This document shows, piece after piece, positions 47,180 through 55,118 of a stretch of 64,000 nucleotides of DNA. The notes under the pieces are model-generated. The model had not been told where the DNA came from and made no database searches. It was given only the letters and a program-made list of their open reading frames with translations. The position numbers were made by a program, and so were the translations under genes. The DNA is from Jeotgalicoccus meleagridis (GTDB taxonomy: Bacteria; Bacillota; Bacilli; Staphylococcales; Salinicoccaceae), in the NCBI RefSeq assembly GCF_903994045.1, contig NZ_CAJEWD010000007.1, forward strand, positions 62,001-126,000. Reading direction: 5' to 3'. The first letter of the stretch is position 1; every line of letters starts with the position of its first letter.

Positions 47180-47330
47180 AGTTGAAAGAAACGAACAAGT
47201 TGGAGCTCCCGCTTCACACCCGCCAGCTAAAGCGACCGGGTAAATTGGGAATGGAGTACAGTAACTACTGTGCTCTCACTTCTGAAGGCGGGTGCGTAAG
47301 CATTCGCCTTTTTTGTTCGTTAATATTTAT
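47180..47330 (+). promoter_or_regulatory. L20-type attenuator leader of infC-rpmI-rplT
   Basis: The leader holds a terminator, AAGGCGGGTGC-GTAA-GCATTCGCCTT with a T run (47285-47315). An upstream segment CACCCGCC (47217-47224) is fully complementary to GGCGGGTG in the terminator, so it can form an antiterminator. Bacillus controls this operon by L20 binding that promotes termination; the same layout is seen here. Confidence 0.82.
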
Positions 47331-47343
47331 GGAGGTGCTACAC

Positions 47344-47865
47344 ATAGCTAAAGATCAGACTTTGATCAATAATCGTATTCGCGCAAAAGAGGTTCGTTTA
47401 ATCGGAGCAGACGGTTCACAGCATGGAATTAAGCCAACAAGGGAAGCAATCGAATTAGCAGAAAATGTTAACTTAGATTTAGTACTTGTTGCACCAAATG
47501 CTAAACCGCCAGTTGCACGTATTATGGATTACGGTAAGTATAAATATGAGCAACAGAAGAAAGAAAAAGAAGCTCGTAAAAAACAAAAGGTGATTAACCT
47601 TAAAGAAATTCGTTTGTCACCAACAATCGAAGAGCATGACTTTAATACAAAATTAGGACATGCTAAAAAATTCCTTAGTAAAGATGATAAGGTAAAAGTT
47701 TCAATTCGTTTCAAAGGCCGTGCAATTACGCACAAAGACATTGGTCGTAAAGTTCTAGAACGCTTCTCAGAAGCGCTTAAAGAAGACGGTCAAATTGAAC
47801 AGCGTCCAAAAATGGAAGGTCGTTCAATGTTCCTAGTCGTTGCACCATTTCAAGACAAAAAATAA
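47344..47865 (+). CDS. infC: Translation initiation factor IF-3
   Basis: A 173-residue IF-3 with conserved [20 protein letters not shown], the linker [18 protein letters not shown] and C-terminal domain. The start codon appears to be ATA at 47344: GGAGGTG (47331-47337) lies 6 bases before it and the protein then begins M-AKDQ. An in-frame ATG at 47329 overlaps the ribosome site itself and has none of its own. Near-cognate starts let IF-3 limit its own synthesis. First gene of infC-rpmI-rplT. Confidence 0.93.
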   Translation: MAKDQTLINNRIRAKEVRLIGADGSQHGIKPTREAIELAENVNLDLVLVAPNAKPPVARIMDYGKYKYEQQKKEKEARKKQKVINLKEIRLSPTIEEHDFNTKLGHAKKFLSKDDKVKVSIRFKGRAITHKDIGRKVLERFSEALKEDGQIEQRPKMEGRSMFLVVAPFQDKK

Positions 47866-47886
47866 TTAATTTCGGAGGATATTATC

Positions 47887-48090
47887 ATGCCAAAAATGAA
47901 GACACATAAAGGCTATGCTAAACGCATTAAGAAAACTGCTAACGGTAAATTCAAACGTTCACAAGCATTCACTAGTCACTTATTTGCTAACAAATCTACG
48001 AAACAAAAACGTCACTTAAGAAAATCTGCATTAGTTGCTAAATCAGATGCAAGAAGACTTAAACACTTATTAGCTAAAGCGGCTAAATAA
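47887..48090 (+). CDS. rpmI: 50S ribosomal protein L35
   Basis: A 67-residue very basic protein starting [17 protein letters not shown] with HLRKSALV near the end, diagnostic of L35. The ribosome site is CGGAGG. It sits between infC and rplT in the universal order. Confidence 0.97.
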   Translation: MPKMKTHKGYAKRIKKTANGKFKRSQAFTSHLFANKSTKQKRHLRKSALVAKSDARRLKHLLAKAAK

Positions 48091-48111
48091 TAATAAAAGG
48101 AGGAGTTAGAA

Positions 48112-48468
48112 ATGGCTCGCGTAAAAAATGGATTAACATCACGTAAAAGACGTAAAAAAGTATTAAAACAAGCAAAAGGTTATTTTGGTGCTAAAAGCAC
48201 TTTATATAGAACAGCTAAACAAGCTGTGACAAAATCAGGTCAGTATGCTTACCGTGACCGTAAGCAAAAGAAAAATGAATTCCGTAAATTATGGATTTCA
48301 CGTATCAACGCTGCAGCACGTATGCACGATATTAGCTATAGCCGTCTAATGAATGGTCTTAAAATTGCTGGTATCGATATCAACAGAAAAATGCTTTCTG
48401 AAATTGCAATCTCAGACGAAAAAGCATTCGCTGAAATTGTAGATCAAGCTAAAAAAGCTTTAAACTAA
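48112..48468 (+). CDS. rplT: 50S ribosomal protein L20
   Basis: A 118-residue protein with [19 protein letters not shown] and [10 protein letters not shown], diagnostic of L20. Besides its structural role, L20 in Bacilli binds the infC leader and represses the operon, consistent with the attenuator seen at 47180-47330. The ribosome site is AAAGGAGGAG. Confidence 0.97.
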   Translation: MARVKNGLTSRKRRKKVLKQAKGYFGAKSTLYRTAKQAVTKSGQYAYRDRKQKKNEFRKLWISRINAAARMHDISYSRLMNGLKIAGIDINRKMLSEIAISDEKAFAEIVDQAKKALN

Positions 48469-48510
48469 TATAAATAAGAGGCAAGGATAAGAATCCTGAG
48501 CCTTTTACAT

Positions 48511-48560
48511 AAAGTAGCTTAGAAATCTTCTTAGATGAGATTTCTAAGCTACTTTTTTTT
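48511..48560 (+). terminator. infC-rpmI-rplT terminator
   Basis: An 18-bp perfect stem (AAAGTAGCTTAGAAATCT and complement) with a 9-nt loop and eight T. The arm core AGCTTAGAAA is shared with the terminator at 31856. The 866 bases from rplT to the next gene otherwise hold only two tandem arrays. Confidence 0.92.
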
Positions 48561-48621
48561 GTTTTATGTGGGAGTTGTTGCGTAGGCATGGGTGTTTAGA
48601 TGGAGTGATTTGATTGTGATT

Positions 48622-48825
48622 GGTGATAAGTCGAGTTGAATTTTGATTTTTATCACTGAAATGGGTGGTGGCGGTGATAAGTTAGGTTTATTATGGGGAC
48701 TTATCACTAAAAGAGATGAAAATGGTGATAAGTCATGTTTAATTCAGTCATTTATCAGCAAAAGAGGTGGAAATGATGATAAGTCATGTTTAATTCAGGT
48801 ACTTATCACCGAAAGTATCGTCCAT
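48622..48825. repeat. Tandem array, 4 copies of a 51-bp unit
   Basis: Units start at 48622, 48673, 48724 and 48775, exactly 51 bases apart. Each has an inverted repeat with arms like GTGATAAGT / ACTTATCAC around a 16-nt loop. Arms are perfect over 9 bp in the second copy and partly degraded in others, with TGATAA / TTATCA always kept. The 51-base period is a multiple of three, so a frame stays open by chance. Confidence 0.92.
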
Positions 48826-48871
48826 GATGTAATAGAATCTGAAGGTTAGTATACATAGTTGTATAATTGAT

Positions 48872-49228
48872 ACGTTCAATAGACTTTTCATCTTATTTTG
48901 TCTATTTATCACCACTTTTGTCATGACTTATAGACTTTTTAGCGCTTTTTGTCTATTCGCCATCACTTTTGCCATGACTTATAGACTTTTTAGCACTTTT
49001 TGTCTATTCGACATCATTTTTGTCATGACTTATAGACTTTTCAGCGCTTTTTGTCTATTCGCCACCACTTTTGTCATGACTTATAGACTTTTCAGCACTT
49101 TTTGTCTATTCGCCACCACTTTTGCCATGGCTTATAGACTTTTTAGCACTTTTTGTCTATACGACATCACTTTTGCCATGACTTATAGACTTTTCAGCGC
49201 TTTTTATCTATTCTACAGTATTCCTAAC
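48872..49228. repeat. Tandem array, 6 full copies (plus a partial) of another 51-bp unit
   Basis: Units marked by ATGACTTATAGAC start at 48923, 48974, 49025, 49076, 49127 (ATGGCT) and 49178, each 51 bases apart. A partial degenerate unit precedes from about 48872. Each unit contains ATAGAC and GTCTAT arms around a 15-nt loop TTTTTAGCGCTTTTT or a close variant. The unit differs from the neighbouring 51-bp array apart from TTATCACC-like traces. Confidence 0.92.
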
Positions 49229-49337
49229 ATACCCAATAGAATTTTCAACTCCCACCTCCCCACCCTCAACTCTCAAATGAGATTGACAAGCATTTATCCA
49301 CTTTAATATCCTTAGTATATGAAAAGAGGGGATAAGC

Positions 49338-50111
49338 ATGATTGCGAATAGTCAAATTCTTATGATGGCAATTACAGGAATCATATCGTTGTTGCTGCCA
49401 TTTATATTTATAGTCATTTTAAAAAGAAAGTATAAAATTTATTGGCTACCGATGCTAGTGGGAGCAGCTATTTTTCTTGTCTTTGCCTTAATTTTAGAGC
49501 AAATTTTACATATGATAGTCCTAAAACCTTCGGTAGACGGTCAAATCGAACTGCTTAATCAATCTCCGTGGTTATATGTGCTCTACGGGGTTTTAGCAGC
49601 TGGAATTTTTGAAGAAACGGGACGCTTACTTGCTTTTTATAGCATGAAAAGAAAATACAAAGATGTCGGTACTGCCGTCTCATACGGGATTGGACATGGT
49701 GGTTTTGAGGCTATCGTCGTCGTTGGACTTGGCATGGTAAATGCCATAATCTTATCTTTCATGATAAACTCCTCTTCACCGGTCTTAAATGATTTACCGA
49801 TTGACATGGATCAATTAGTAAGTGATCAAGCTTGGTATATGTACTTACTAGCGATATTTGAAAGAATTATTGCCATGACCTTACACATCGCCTTATCTGT
49901 ACTCGTTTTTTATGCGGTCATGAAAAAAGGAAAGATTTACTACTACTTTTTAGCAATTATTCTTCATGCTTTAGCAAATACGAGTGCTGCAATGATGCAA
50001 GCTGGCCTTTTAGACAACATATCTCTGATGTACGCATCACTAATTATAATGACGCTCGTCACAGTTTTCCTTAGTCGTATGGTAAGTTTAAATCAAGAAA
50101 ATATTATTTAA
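49338..50111 (+). CDS. YhfC family intramembrane metalloprotease-like protein
   Basis: A 257-residue membrane protein with about seven to eight helices. It has the motifs FEETGR (about 94-99) and GIGHGGFEA (about 117-125), characteristic of the YhfC/CAAX-protease-like intramembrane protease group. These would form the active site with Glu and His. The substrate is unknown. It follows AAGAGGGG, with a TTGACA (49283) plus TAATAT pair upstream at slightly short spacing. It is the first gene after the repeat island and ends with a terminator. Confidence 0.85.
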   Translation: MIANSQILMMAITGIISLLLPFIFIVILKRKYKIYWLPMLVGAAIFLVFALILEQILHMIVLKPSVDGQIELLNQSPWLYVLYGVLAAGIFEETGRLLAFYSMKRKYKDVGTAVSYGIGHGGFEAIVVVGLGMVNAIILSFMINSSSPVLNDLPIDMDQLVSDQAWYMYLLAIFERIIAMTLHIALSVLVFYAVMKKGKIYYYFLAIILHALANTSAAMMQAGLLDNISLMYASLIIMTLVTVFLSRMVSLNQENII

Positions 50112-50114
50112 AAT

Positions 50115-50160
50115 TAGTCAGCTCAAGGCCATATGGCTCTTGGAGCTGACTATCTTTTTA
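50115..50160 (+). terminator. YhfC-like gene terminator
   Basis: Outer stem TAGTCAGCTC / GAGCTGACTA with an inner GCCATATGGC palindrome, followed by TCTTTTTA. Confidence 0.8.
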
Positions 50161-50200
50161 TCAACAGACCTTATCACATCAATAATGTAAGCGATAACAA

Positions 50201-50214
50201 AATTTTCGAAAATC
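50201..50214. promoter_or_regulatory. Possible degenerate CodY-like box upstream of alsT
   Basis: AATTTTCGAAAATC resembles the CodY consensus AATTTTCWGAAAATT but lacks the central W, so it is one base short. It lies about 80 bases before the symporter gene. Confidence 0.25.
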
Positions 50215-50294
50215 TATGGACAGGTCAGCCGAAATAGAATATATTTGAATGGTAATTAAATATATAGAGGGTTAAAACAAAGGGGAGCTAAATT

Positions 50295-51851
50295 ATGGAG
50301 ACAATCGTATCGTTTTTAAACGATATAGTTTGGAGCTGGCCACTGCCAGTTCTACTTGTTATCTCTGGTTTGTATTTCTCGATTAGGATGAAATTTTTCC
50401 AAGTGAGATACATCAAAGATATGGTCCGTTTAATGCTTAAAGGGGAAAAATCAGATGAAGGGATTTCCAGTTTCCAGGCGATTGCAGTGTCCTTAGCCGG
50501 GCGTGTCGGAACAGGGAATATCGTCGGTGTATCAACGGCCATCTTTATCGGTGGACCGGGTGCAGTATTTTGGATGTGGCTGATTGCATTCTTAGGTGCG
50601 GGTTCTGCTTTTGCAGAGTCAACTTTAGCACAGGTGTATAAGCAAAGAGAGGATAACCAGTACCGTGGGGGTCCAGCTTACTACCTAGAAAAGGGGTTAG
50701 GTGGTAAATTTGGTAAGTTCTACGGAATGTTGTTTGCGGTTGTTACTGTAATCTCTTGTGGTCTGTTATTACCGGGGATTCAAGCGAACTCAATTGCTGG
50801 TTCAGCAACCAATGCTTTTCCGATTGATCACTGGATGGTCGGTGTTTTTGTAGCGGTCATCTTAGCCTTAGTTATTTTTGGTGGAATTAAATCAATCGCC
50901 AATGTTGCAACTATTTTAGTGCCTTTCATGGCAATTATCTACATTCTTGTTGCAGTGATTATCGTTATTATTAATATTCAAGATGTTCCAGCTTTACTTG
51001 CCTTAATCTTTAAGAGTGCATTTGGGCTCGAGCAACAATTTGCAGGTGTACTTGGTGCGATGATCATGATTGGTATTAAACGTGGTCTGTATTCAAACGA
51101 AGCAGGTCAAGGGACAGGTGCACACGCAGCTGGGGCTGCTGAGGTGTCTCACCCAGCTAAACAAGGTTTAGTACAATCATTCTCAGTCTACATTGATACA
51201 TTATTTGTTTGTACAGCGACTGCTTTAATGATCTTAATGACAGGTATGTACAACGTCTCAGATGGTAATGATGGTTTAATTATAGATAACGGTGTCTATG
51301 AAGAAGCAGCGGATGGTACAAAAGATGTCAGTGGAACAGTTGTTTACACACAAGCAAGTATTGACCATGCCTTCTCAGGTATGGAATCCTTCCAAGAAGG
51401 CTTTGTAGGATTTGGGACTTACTTTATTGCATTTGCCTTATTGTTCTTCTGTTACACCACAATCTTAGCCTATTACTATATCGCAGAGACCAACATCATT
51501 TATATTACTAAAGGTAAGATGACTTGGTTAAAACCAGTCCTCGGTGTAGTCCTAATCGCATCTGCCTTCTACGGTACAGTATCTACTGCTGAAACCGCTT
51601 GGATGATGGGGGATGTCGGGGTCGGAATGATGGCCTGGATCAACGTTATCGGTTTACTGATTTTACAGGGTACTGTAATCAAGGTCTTTAATGACTATGA
51701 AAGACAGTACAAGCTTAAGAAACAAGGTAAACTTGACGGAGAAATCGTCTACGTTCCAGGTGACAATGATTACAAGGTAGAAACCTTCTGGCACCGTGAA
51801 GCTGTTGCCGAAGAAATTAAGGAAGAATACGGATATCCGGATAGTAAATAA
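50295..51851 (+). CDS. alsT: Alanine/glycine:cation symporter, AGCS family
   Basis: A 518-residue transporter with about ten membrane helices. The family signature GGPGAVFWMW and the GRVGTGNIVGVSTAIF region (about 70-85) are clear, as is GLYSNEAGQGTGAHAAGAA. It imports alanine or glycine (some homologues glutamine) with sodium. The start follows AAAGGGGAG. It is monocistronic. Alanine uptake would complement alanine dehydrogenase encoded at 15485. Confidence 0.93.
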   Translation: METIVSFLNDIVWSWPLPVLLVISGLYFSIRMKFFQVRYIKDMVRLMLKGEKSDEGISSFQAIAVSLAGRVGTGNIVGVSTAIFIGGPGAVFWMWLIAFLGAGSAFAESTLAQVYKQREDNQYRGGPAYYLEKGLGGKFGKFYGMLFAVVTVISCGLLLPGIQANSIAGSATNAFPIDHWMVGVFVAVILALVIFGGIKSIANVATILVPFMAIIYILVAVIIVIINIQDVPALLALIFKSAFGLEQQFAGVLGAMIMIGIKRGLYSNEAGQGTGAHAAGAAEVSHPAKQGLVQSFSVYIDTLFVCTATALMILMTGMYNVSDGNDGLIIDNGVYEEAADGTKDVSGTVVYTQASIDHAFSGMESFQEGFVGFGTYFIAFALLFFCYTTILAYYYIAETNIIYITKGKMTWLKPVLGVVLIASAFYGTVSTAETAWMMGDVGVGMMAWINVIGLLILQGTVIKVFNDYERQYKLKKQGKLDGEIVYVPGDNDYKVETFWHREAVAEEIKEEYGYPDSK

Positions 51852-51859
51852 ATTTAAAG

Positions 51860-51895
51860 AAAGGGCACTCAGTTGATAATGGAGTGCCCTTTACA
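51860..51895 (+). terminator. alsT terminator
   Basis: Stem AAAGGGCACTC / GAGTGCCCTTT, 11-nt loop, weak T run (TTTACATTTG). Confidence 0.75.
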
Positions 51896-51959
51896 TTTGT
51901 ACACGTCAATAATTCGGTATGTTAAAATAGAAATAAGAAAAAATCAAAGGAGTCTTATT

Positions 51960-53036
51960 ATGGATAAACAACTTGAAATGCTTAAAGACTTAACAGATGT
52001 TAATGGGATTGCAGGCTTTGAAGCTGATGTAAAACAAAAAGTGAAGACTTATCTCGAACCTATCAGTGATGAAATTATTGAGGATAATTTAGGTGGTGTC
52101 TTTGGGAAGAAAACTGCCAAATCAGGTTCTAAAACTATTTTAGTTGGTGGCCATTTAGACGAAATTGGCTTTATGGTGACTGAAATCGATAAGGATGGTT
52201 TCCTTAAGTTCTCTCCAGTCGGTGGCTGGTGGAATCAAGTCATGCTATCACAAAGAATGAGCGTGACAACAGCTAAAGGTGATGTCATAACAGGGGTCAT
52301 TGGTTCAAAACCACCTCACGTTTTAGAAGCAGCTGAAAGAAAGAAACCAGTTGATATTAAAGATATGTTCATAGATATCGGTGTCGCTTCAAAAGAAGAA
52401 GCTGAGGACGCGGGTGTTGAACTCGGTTCTATGGTGACACCTTACACTGAATTTACAGTGATGCAAAACAAGGATTACCTTTTAGCTAAAGCTTGGGACA
52501 ACCGCTTTGGGACAGCTCTATCAATAGATTTATTAAAAGACTTAAAAGATCAAGATCTAAATATTAATTTAGTGTCCGGTGCATCCGTCCAAGAAGAAGT
52601 TGGCTTACGCGGTGCAAAAGTTGCTGCTAATAAAGTTAAACCGGATCTCGCAATCGCAGTAGACGTTGGTCTTGCCATGGATACACCAGGCATGCAGTCG
52701 TCAAACGGTAGCGGTAAACTCGGAGATGGACCACTCTTACTGTTATTAGACGGCTCTAATATCGGACATGTACCATTTAGAAGACACATTCAAAAGCTTG
52801 CTAAAGAAAAGAATATTCCAGTACAACTACAAGCCATTCCTGGTGGGGGTACAGACGCAGGTAGTTTCCATGTTTCTAACGACGGAGTACCATCAGTTGC
52901 GATCGGTGTTCCATTACGCTACATGCACTCAAACGTCTCTATCATGCATAGAGAAGACTATAAGAATGCAGTTAAACTTGTCTCAGAAATTGTTAAATCA
53001 TTAGACGATAATAAGGTGGAAGAAATCATTTGGTAA
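51960..53036 (+). CDS. M42 family glutamyl/general aminopeptidase (YsdC-like)
   Basis: A 358-residue metallopeptidase of clan MH. Metal and catalytic residues appear in GGHLDEIGFMV, AKAWDNRFG, SVQEEVGLRGA (catalytic Glu and metal Glu) and AVDVGLAMD, with PGGGTDAG and HSNVSIMH near the end. It trims peptides in the cytoplasm as large oligomers. The start at 51960 follows AAAGGAG; a frame extending to 51873 overlaps the alsT terminator. It overlaps the rRNA methylase gene by 7 bases, matching ysdC-ysgA near rplT in Bacillus. Confidence 0.92.
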   Translation: MDKQLEMLKDLTDVNGIAGFEADVKQKVKTYLEPISDEIIEDNLGGVFGKKTAKSGSKTILVGGHLDEIGFMVTEIDKDGFLKFSPVGGWWNQVMLSQRMSVTTAKGDVITGVIGSKPPHVLEAAERKKPVDIKDMFIDIGVASKEEAEDAGVELGSMVTPYTEFTVMQNKDYLLAKAWDNRFGTALSIDLLKDLKDQDLNINLVSGASVQEEVGLRGAKVAANKVKPDLAIAVDVGLAMDTPGMQSSNGSGKLGDGPLLLLLDGSNIGHVPFRRHIQKLAKEKNIPVQLQAIPGGGTDAGSFHVSNDGVPSVAIGVPLRYMHSNVSIMHREDYKNAVKLVSEIVKSLDDNKVEEIIW

Positions 53037-53773
53037 AGTCTGTCATCTCTTCAAAAGATAATAAAAAAATAAAAGACTATCGTAAATTGAATACGACTAA
53101 AGGTCGTAAAAAATCAGGACTATTTTTAATAGAAGGCGAACACCTTGTTGAAGAAGCAATCAAACACGGTGTCAATTTTGAAGAAATCATCATCAGTGAA
53201 GGTTTTGATCATGATTTAGAGCTCTCAAATAAAGCGCTTATGTATGTCACTGAAGAAGTCATGAAATCTTTATCAAGCCTTGAAACACCGCCTGGTATTA
53301 TCGCCATTGTTAAAAATGTAAAAGAAAGAAAGTTATCTTATAACCGTGTGCTCTTACTAGAAAATATCCAGGATCCAGGTAACCTTGGAACTTTAATAAG
53401 AACGGCAGACGCCTTTGGTTTTAAGACTATTATTGTGTCACCAGATACAGTCGATCCTTATAATCCTAAAGTGTTAAGAGCTGCACAGGGGAGTCATTTC
53501 CACTTAAACATCTTAACGCGTCAAGTATCTGAAGCGGTCATGGCCTTCAAAGGCCTTAAGATTGGGACCTCTTTAGACGATGCGGTTTATATCGATAGCT
53601 TTAACAAGCCAGATGATGATATCATGCTCGTCTTAGGTAATGAAGGTAGTGGCTTAAGAGAAGATACTTTAAATATGATGGATATCAATGCTAAAATTGA
53701 TATGGTCGGAGATAGTGAAAGCTTAAATGTCGCAATCGCTGGTGCGATCTTAATGCATCACTTTAAATCTTGA
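53030..53773 (+). CDS. TrmH/SpoU family rRNA 2'-O-methyltransferase (YsgA-like)
   Basis: A 247-residue SPOUT enzyme with an N-terminal substrate-binding domain (about 1-95, KGRKKSGLFLIEGEHLV within it) and the knotted catalytic domain: LLENIQDPGNLGTLIRTADAFG (motif 1 region), LGNEGSGL (motif 2) and ESLNVAIAGAI (motif 3). It uses SAM to methylate ribose in rRNA, probably 23S; the exact site is not predictable. The start is TTG at 53030 behind AAGGTGG, overlapping the peptidase gene. Confidence 0.9.
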   Translation: MVKSVISSKDNKKIKDYRKLNTTKGRKKSGLFLIEGEHLVEEAIKHGVNFEEIIISEGFDHDLELSNKALMYVTEEVMKSLSSLETPPGIIAIVKNVKERKLSYNRVLLLENIQDPGNLGTLIRTADAFGFKTIIVSPDTVDPYNPKVLRAAQGSHFHLNILTRQVSEAVMAFKGLKIGTSLDDAVYIDSFNKPDDDIMLVLGNEGSGLREDTLNMMDINAKIDMVGDSESLNVAIAGAILMHHFKS

Positions 53774-53797
53774 TTTTAAAGAAGAATCGGATATAAT
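53770..53797 (+). promoter_or_regulatory. pheST promoter
   Basis: TTGATT (53770-53775) overlaps the stop of the methylase gene; perfect TATAAT at 53792-53797, spacer 16. TTGATTTTAAAGA is identical to the thrS promoter start. Confidence 0.8.
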
Positions 53798-53799
53798 AA

Positions 53800-54040
53800 G
53801 CATATCAAGCTAATAAATTTACTTCGCTAGAAGTCAGGAATAAATGATTAGAAGACCGTTTTAGAGAACATTAATCATCGCTGAAAGTTAATGTACGGTT
53901 GAATCAGTGTTCACCTGGTTGATGAAGTATCGGGTAGACATCACCATATAGATGTATTAAGAGTCTGCTCATGCAGAAAATTAGGTGGTACCACGGAACT
54001 CCGTCCTTTTATATAAGGACGGAGTTTTTATTTTTTATAA
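53800..54040 (+). promoter_or_regulatory. T-box leader of pheST (phenylalanine specifier)
   Basis: T-box features in order: AGAGAAC with CGCTGAAAGTT (stem I), candidate specifier TTC followed by A at about 53909, and the T-box core AGGTGGTACCACGG near 53983-53996. A terminator AACTCCGTCC / GGACGGAGTT with T run lies at 53997-54036. Confidence 0.93.
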
Positions 54041-54050
54041 AGGAGAGAGT

Positions 54051-55118
54051 ATGATGACTGTAGAAATGACTACAATCTATGATGAGTTTAAAGAAAAATT
54101 ATCAAACATCACATCGAGACAAGCCTTAGCAGATTTAAAAGTCCAATACCTAGGTAAAAAAGGGCAAGTGACTGGTCTTATGAAAGAGATGAAAAATCTC
54201 TCAAATGAAGAAAAACCTGCTTATGGACAAAAAGTAAATGAATTAAGACAAAATATTACAAGTGATATTGACAGAATAGATGAAGAGCTTCATAAAGAAG
54301 AACTAGATAAAATACTCAGCGAAGAAACCATCGACGTCACTTTACCAGGACGTGCTAAAGAAATTGGAGGGCCACACCCGATTACCCGCATTATCGATGA
54401 CATTGAAGATTTCTTTATCGGCCTAGGCTATGAAATTAAAGAAGGTTTTGAAGTTGAACAAGATTACTATAACTTTGAAGCTTTAAATTTACCGAAATCA
54501 CATCCTGCACGCGATATGCAAGATACCTTCTATATTTCAGAAGAGATTCTCTTACGTACTCACACCTCTCCAGTACAAGCACGTACTCTAGAAGAGAAAA
54601 AAGGTGTCGGTCCAGTCAAAATTATTTGCCCAGGTAAAGTTTACCGCCGTGATAGTGATGATGCCACACACTCTCACCAATTCACTCAAATTGAAGGGCT
54701 CGTTGTCGATAAAAACATTCATTTATCAGACTTAAAAGGAACGCTTGAATTGTTCGCTAAAAAGATGTTTGGTAACGAGCGTCAAGTTCGTCTTCGCCCA
54801 AGTTATTTCCCTTTCACTGAACCGAGTGTAGAAGTCGATATCTCTTGCTTTAAATGTAAAGGAGCAGGTTGTAACGTCTGTAAACAATCTGGTTGGATAG
54901 AAATACTAGGTGCGGGCATGGTGCATCCTAACGTTTTAGAAATGGCTGGCTTTGATTCTACAGAGTACTCAGGCTTTGCCTTTGGTATGGGACCAGACCG
55001 TGTCGCTATGCTGAAATACGGCATTGAAGATATTAGACACCTCTATACGAATGACTTAAGATTTATTGATCAATTTATTCCGACAGAAGATGGAGGATTA
55101 GAAGATGAAAGTATCTAG
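54051..55118 (+). CDS. pheS: Phenylalanyl-tRNA synthetase alpha subunit
   Basis: A 355-residue class II subunit. The N-terminal coiled coil (about 1-85) binds tRNA; the catalytic core has [44 protein letters not shown] and [10 protein letters not shown]. With PheT it forms the alpha2beta2 enzyme. The start at 54051 follows AAAGGAGAG; a second Met directly follows. The upstream open frame runs through the T-box and is not coding. It overlaps pheT by 14 bases. Confidence 0.96.
   Translation: MMTVEMTTIYDEFKEKLSNITSRQALADLKVQYLGKKGQVTGLMKEMKNLSNEEKPAYGQKVNELRQNITSDIDRIDEELHKEELDKILSEETIDVTLPGRAKEIGGPHPITRIIDDIEDFFIGLGYEIKEGFEVEQDYYNFEALNLPKSHPARDMQDTFYISEEILLRTHTSPVQARTLEEKKGVGPVKIICPGKVYRRDSDDATHSHQFTQIEGLVVDKNIHLSDLKGTLELFAKKMFGNERQVRLRPSYFPFTEPSVEVDISCFKCKGAGCNVCKQSGWIEILGAGMVHPNVLEMAGFDSTEYSGFAFGMGPDRVAMLKYGIEDIRHLYTNDLRFIDQFIPTEDGGLEDESI

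Noticed and set aside
47182-47343. N-terminal extension of infC through the leader
   Set aside because: This stretch is the L20-type attenuator with terminator; IF-3 homologues begin at AKDQ-like sequence.
31856-48560. Shared AGCTTAGAAA arms in the terminators at 31856 and 48511 as a mobile element
   Set aside because: Both are ordinary intrinsic terminators with T runs. The shared core is short and stems differ beyond it, so chance or simple reuse is enough.
48643-48849. Open frame of 68 codons across the 4-copy 51-bp array
   Set aside because: It stays open because the repeat period is a multiple of three. There is no ribosome site, and the encoded product is just the repeat translated.
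48923-49306. Open frame of 127 codons encoding 17-residue repeats (MTYRLFS...)
   Set aside because: It is the six-copy 51-bp array translated. There is no ribosome site before the ATG, and every start lies within a repeat. The pattern is better explained by DNA-level dyads.
53985-54050. N-terminal extension of pheS
   Set aside because: It reads through the T-box core and terminator; the ribosome site points to the ATG at 54051.
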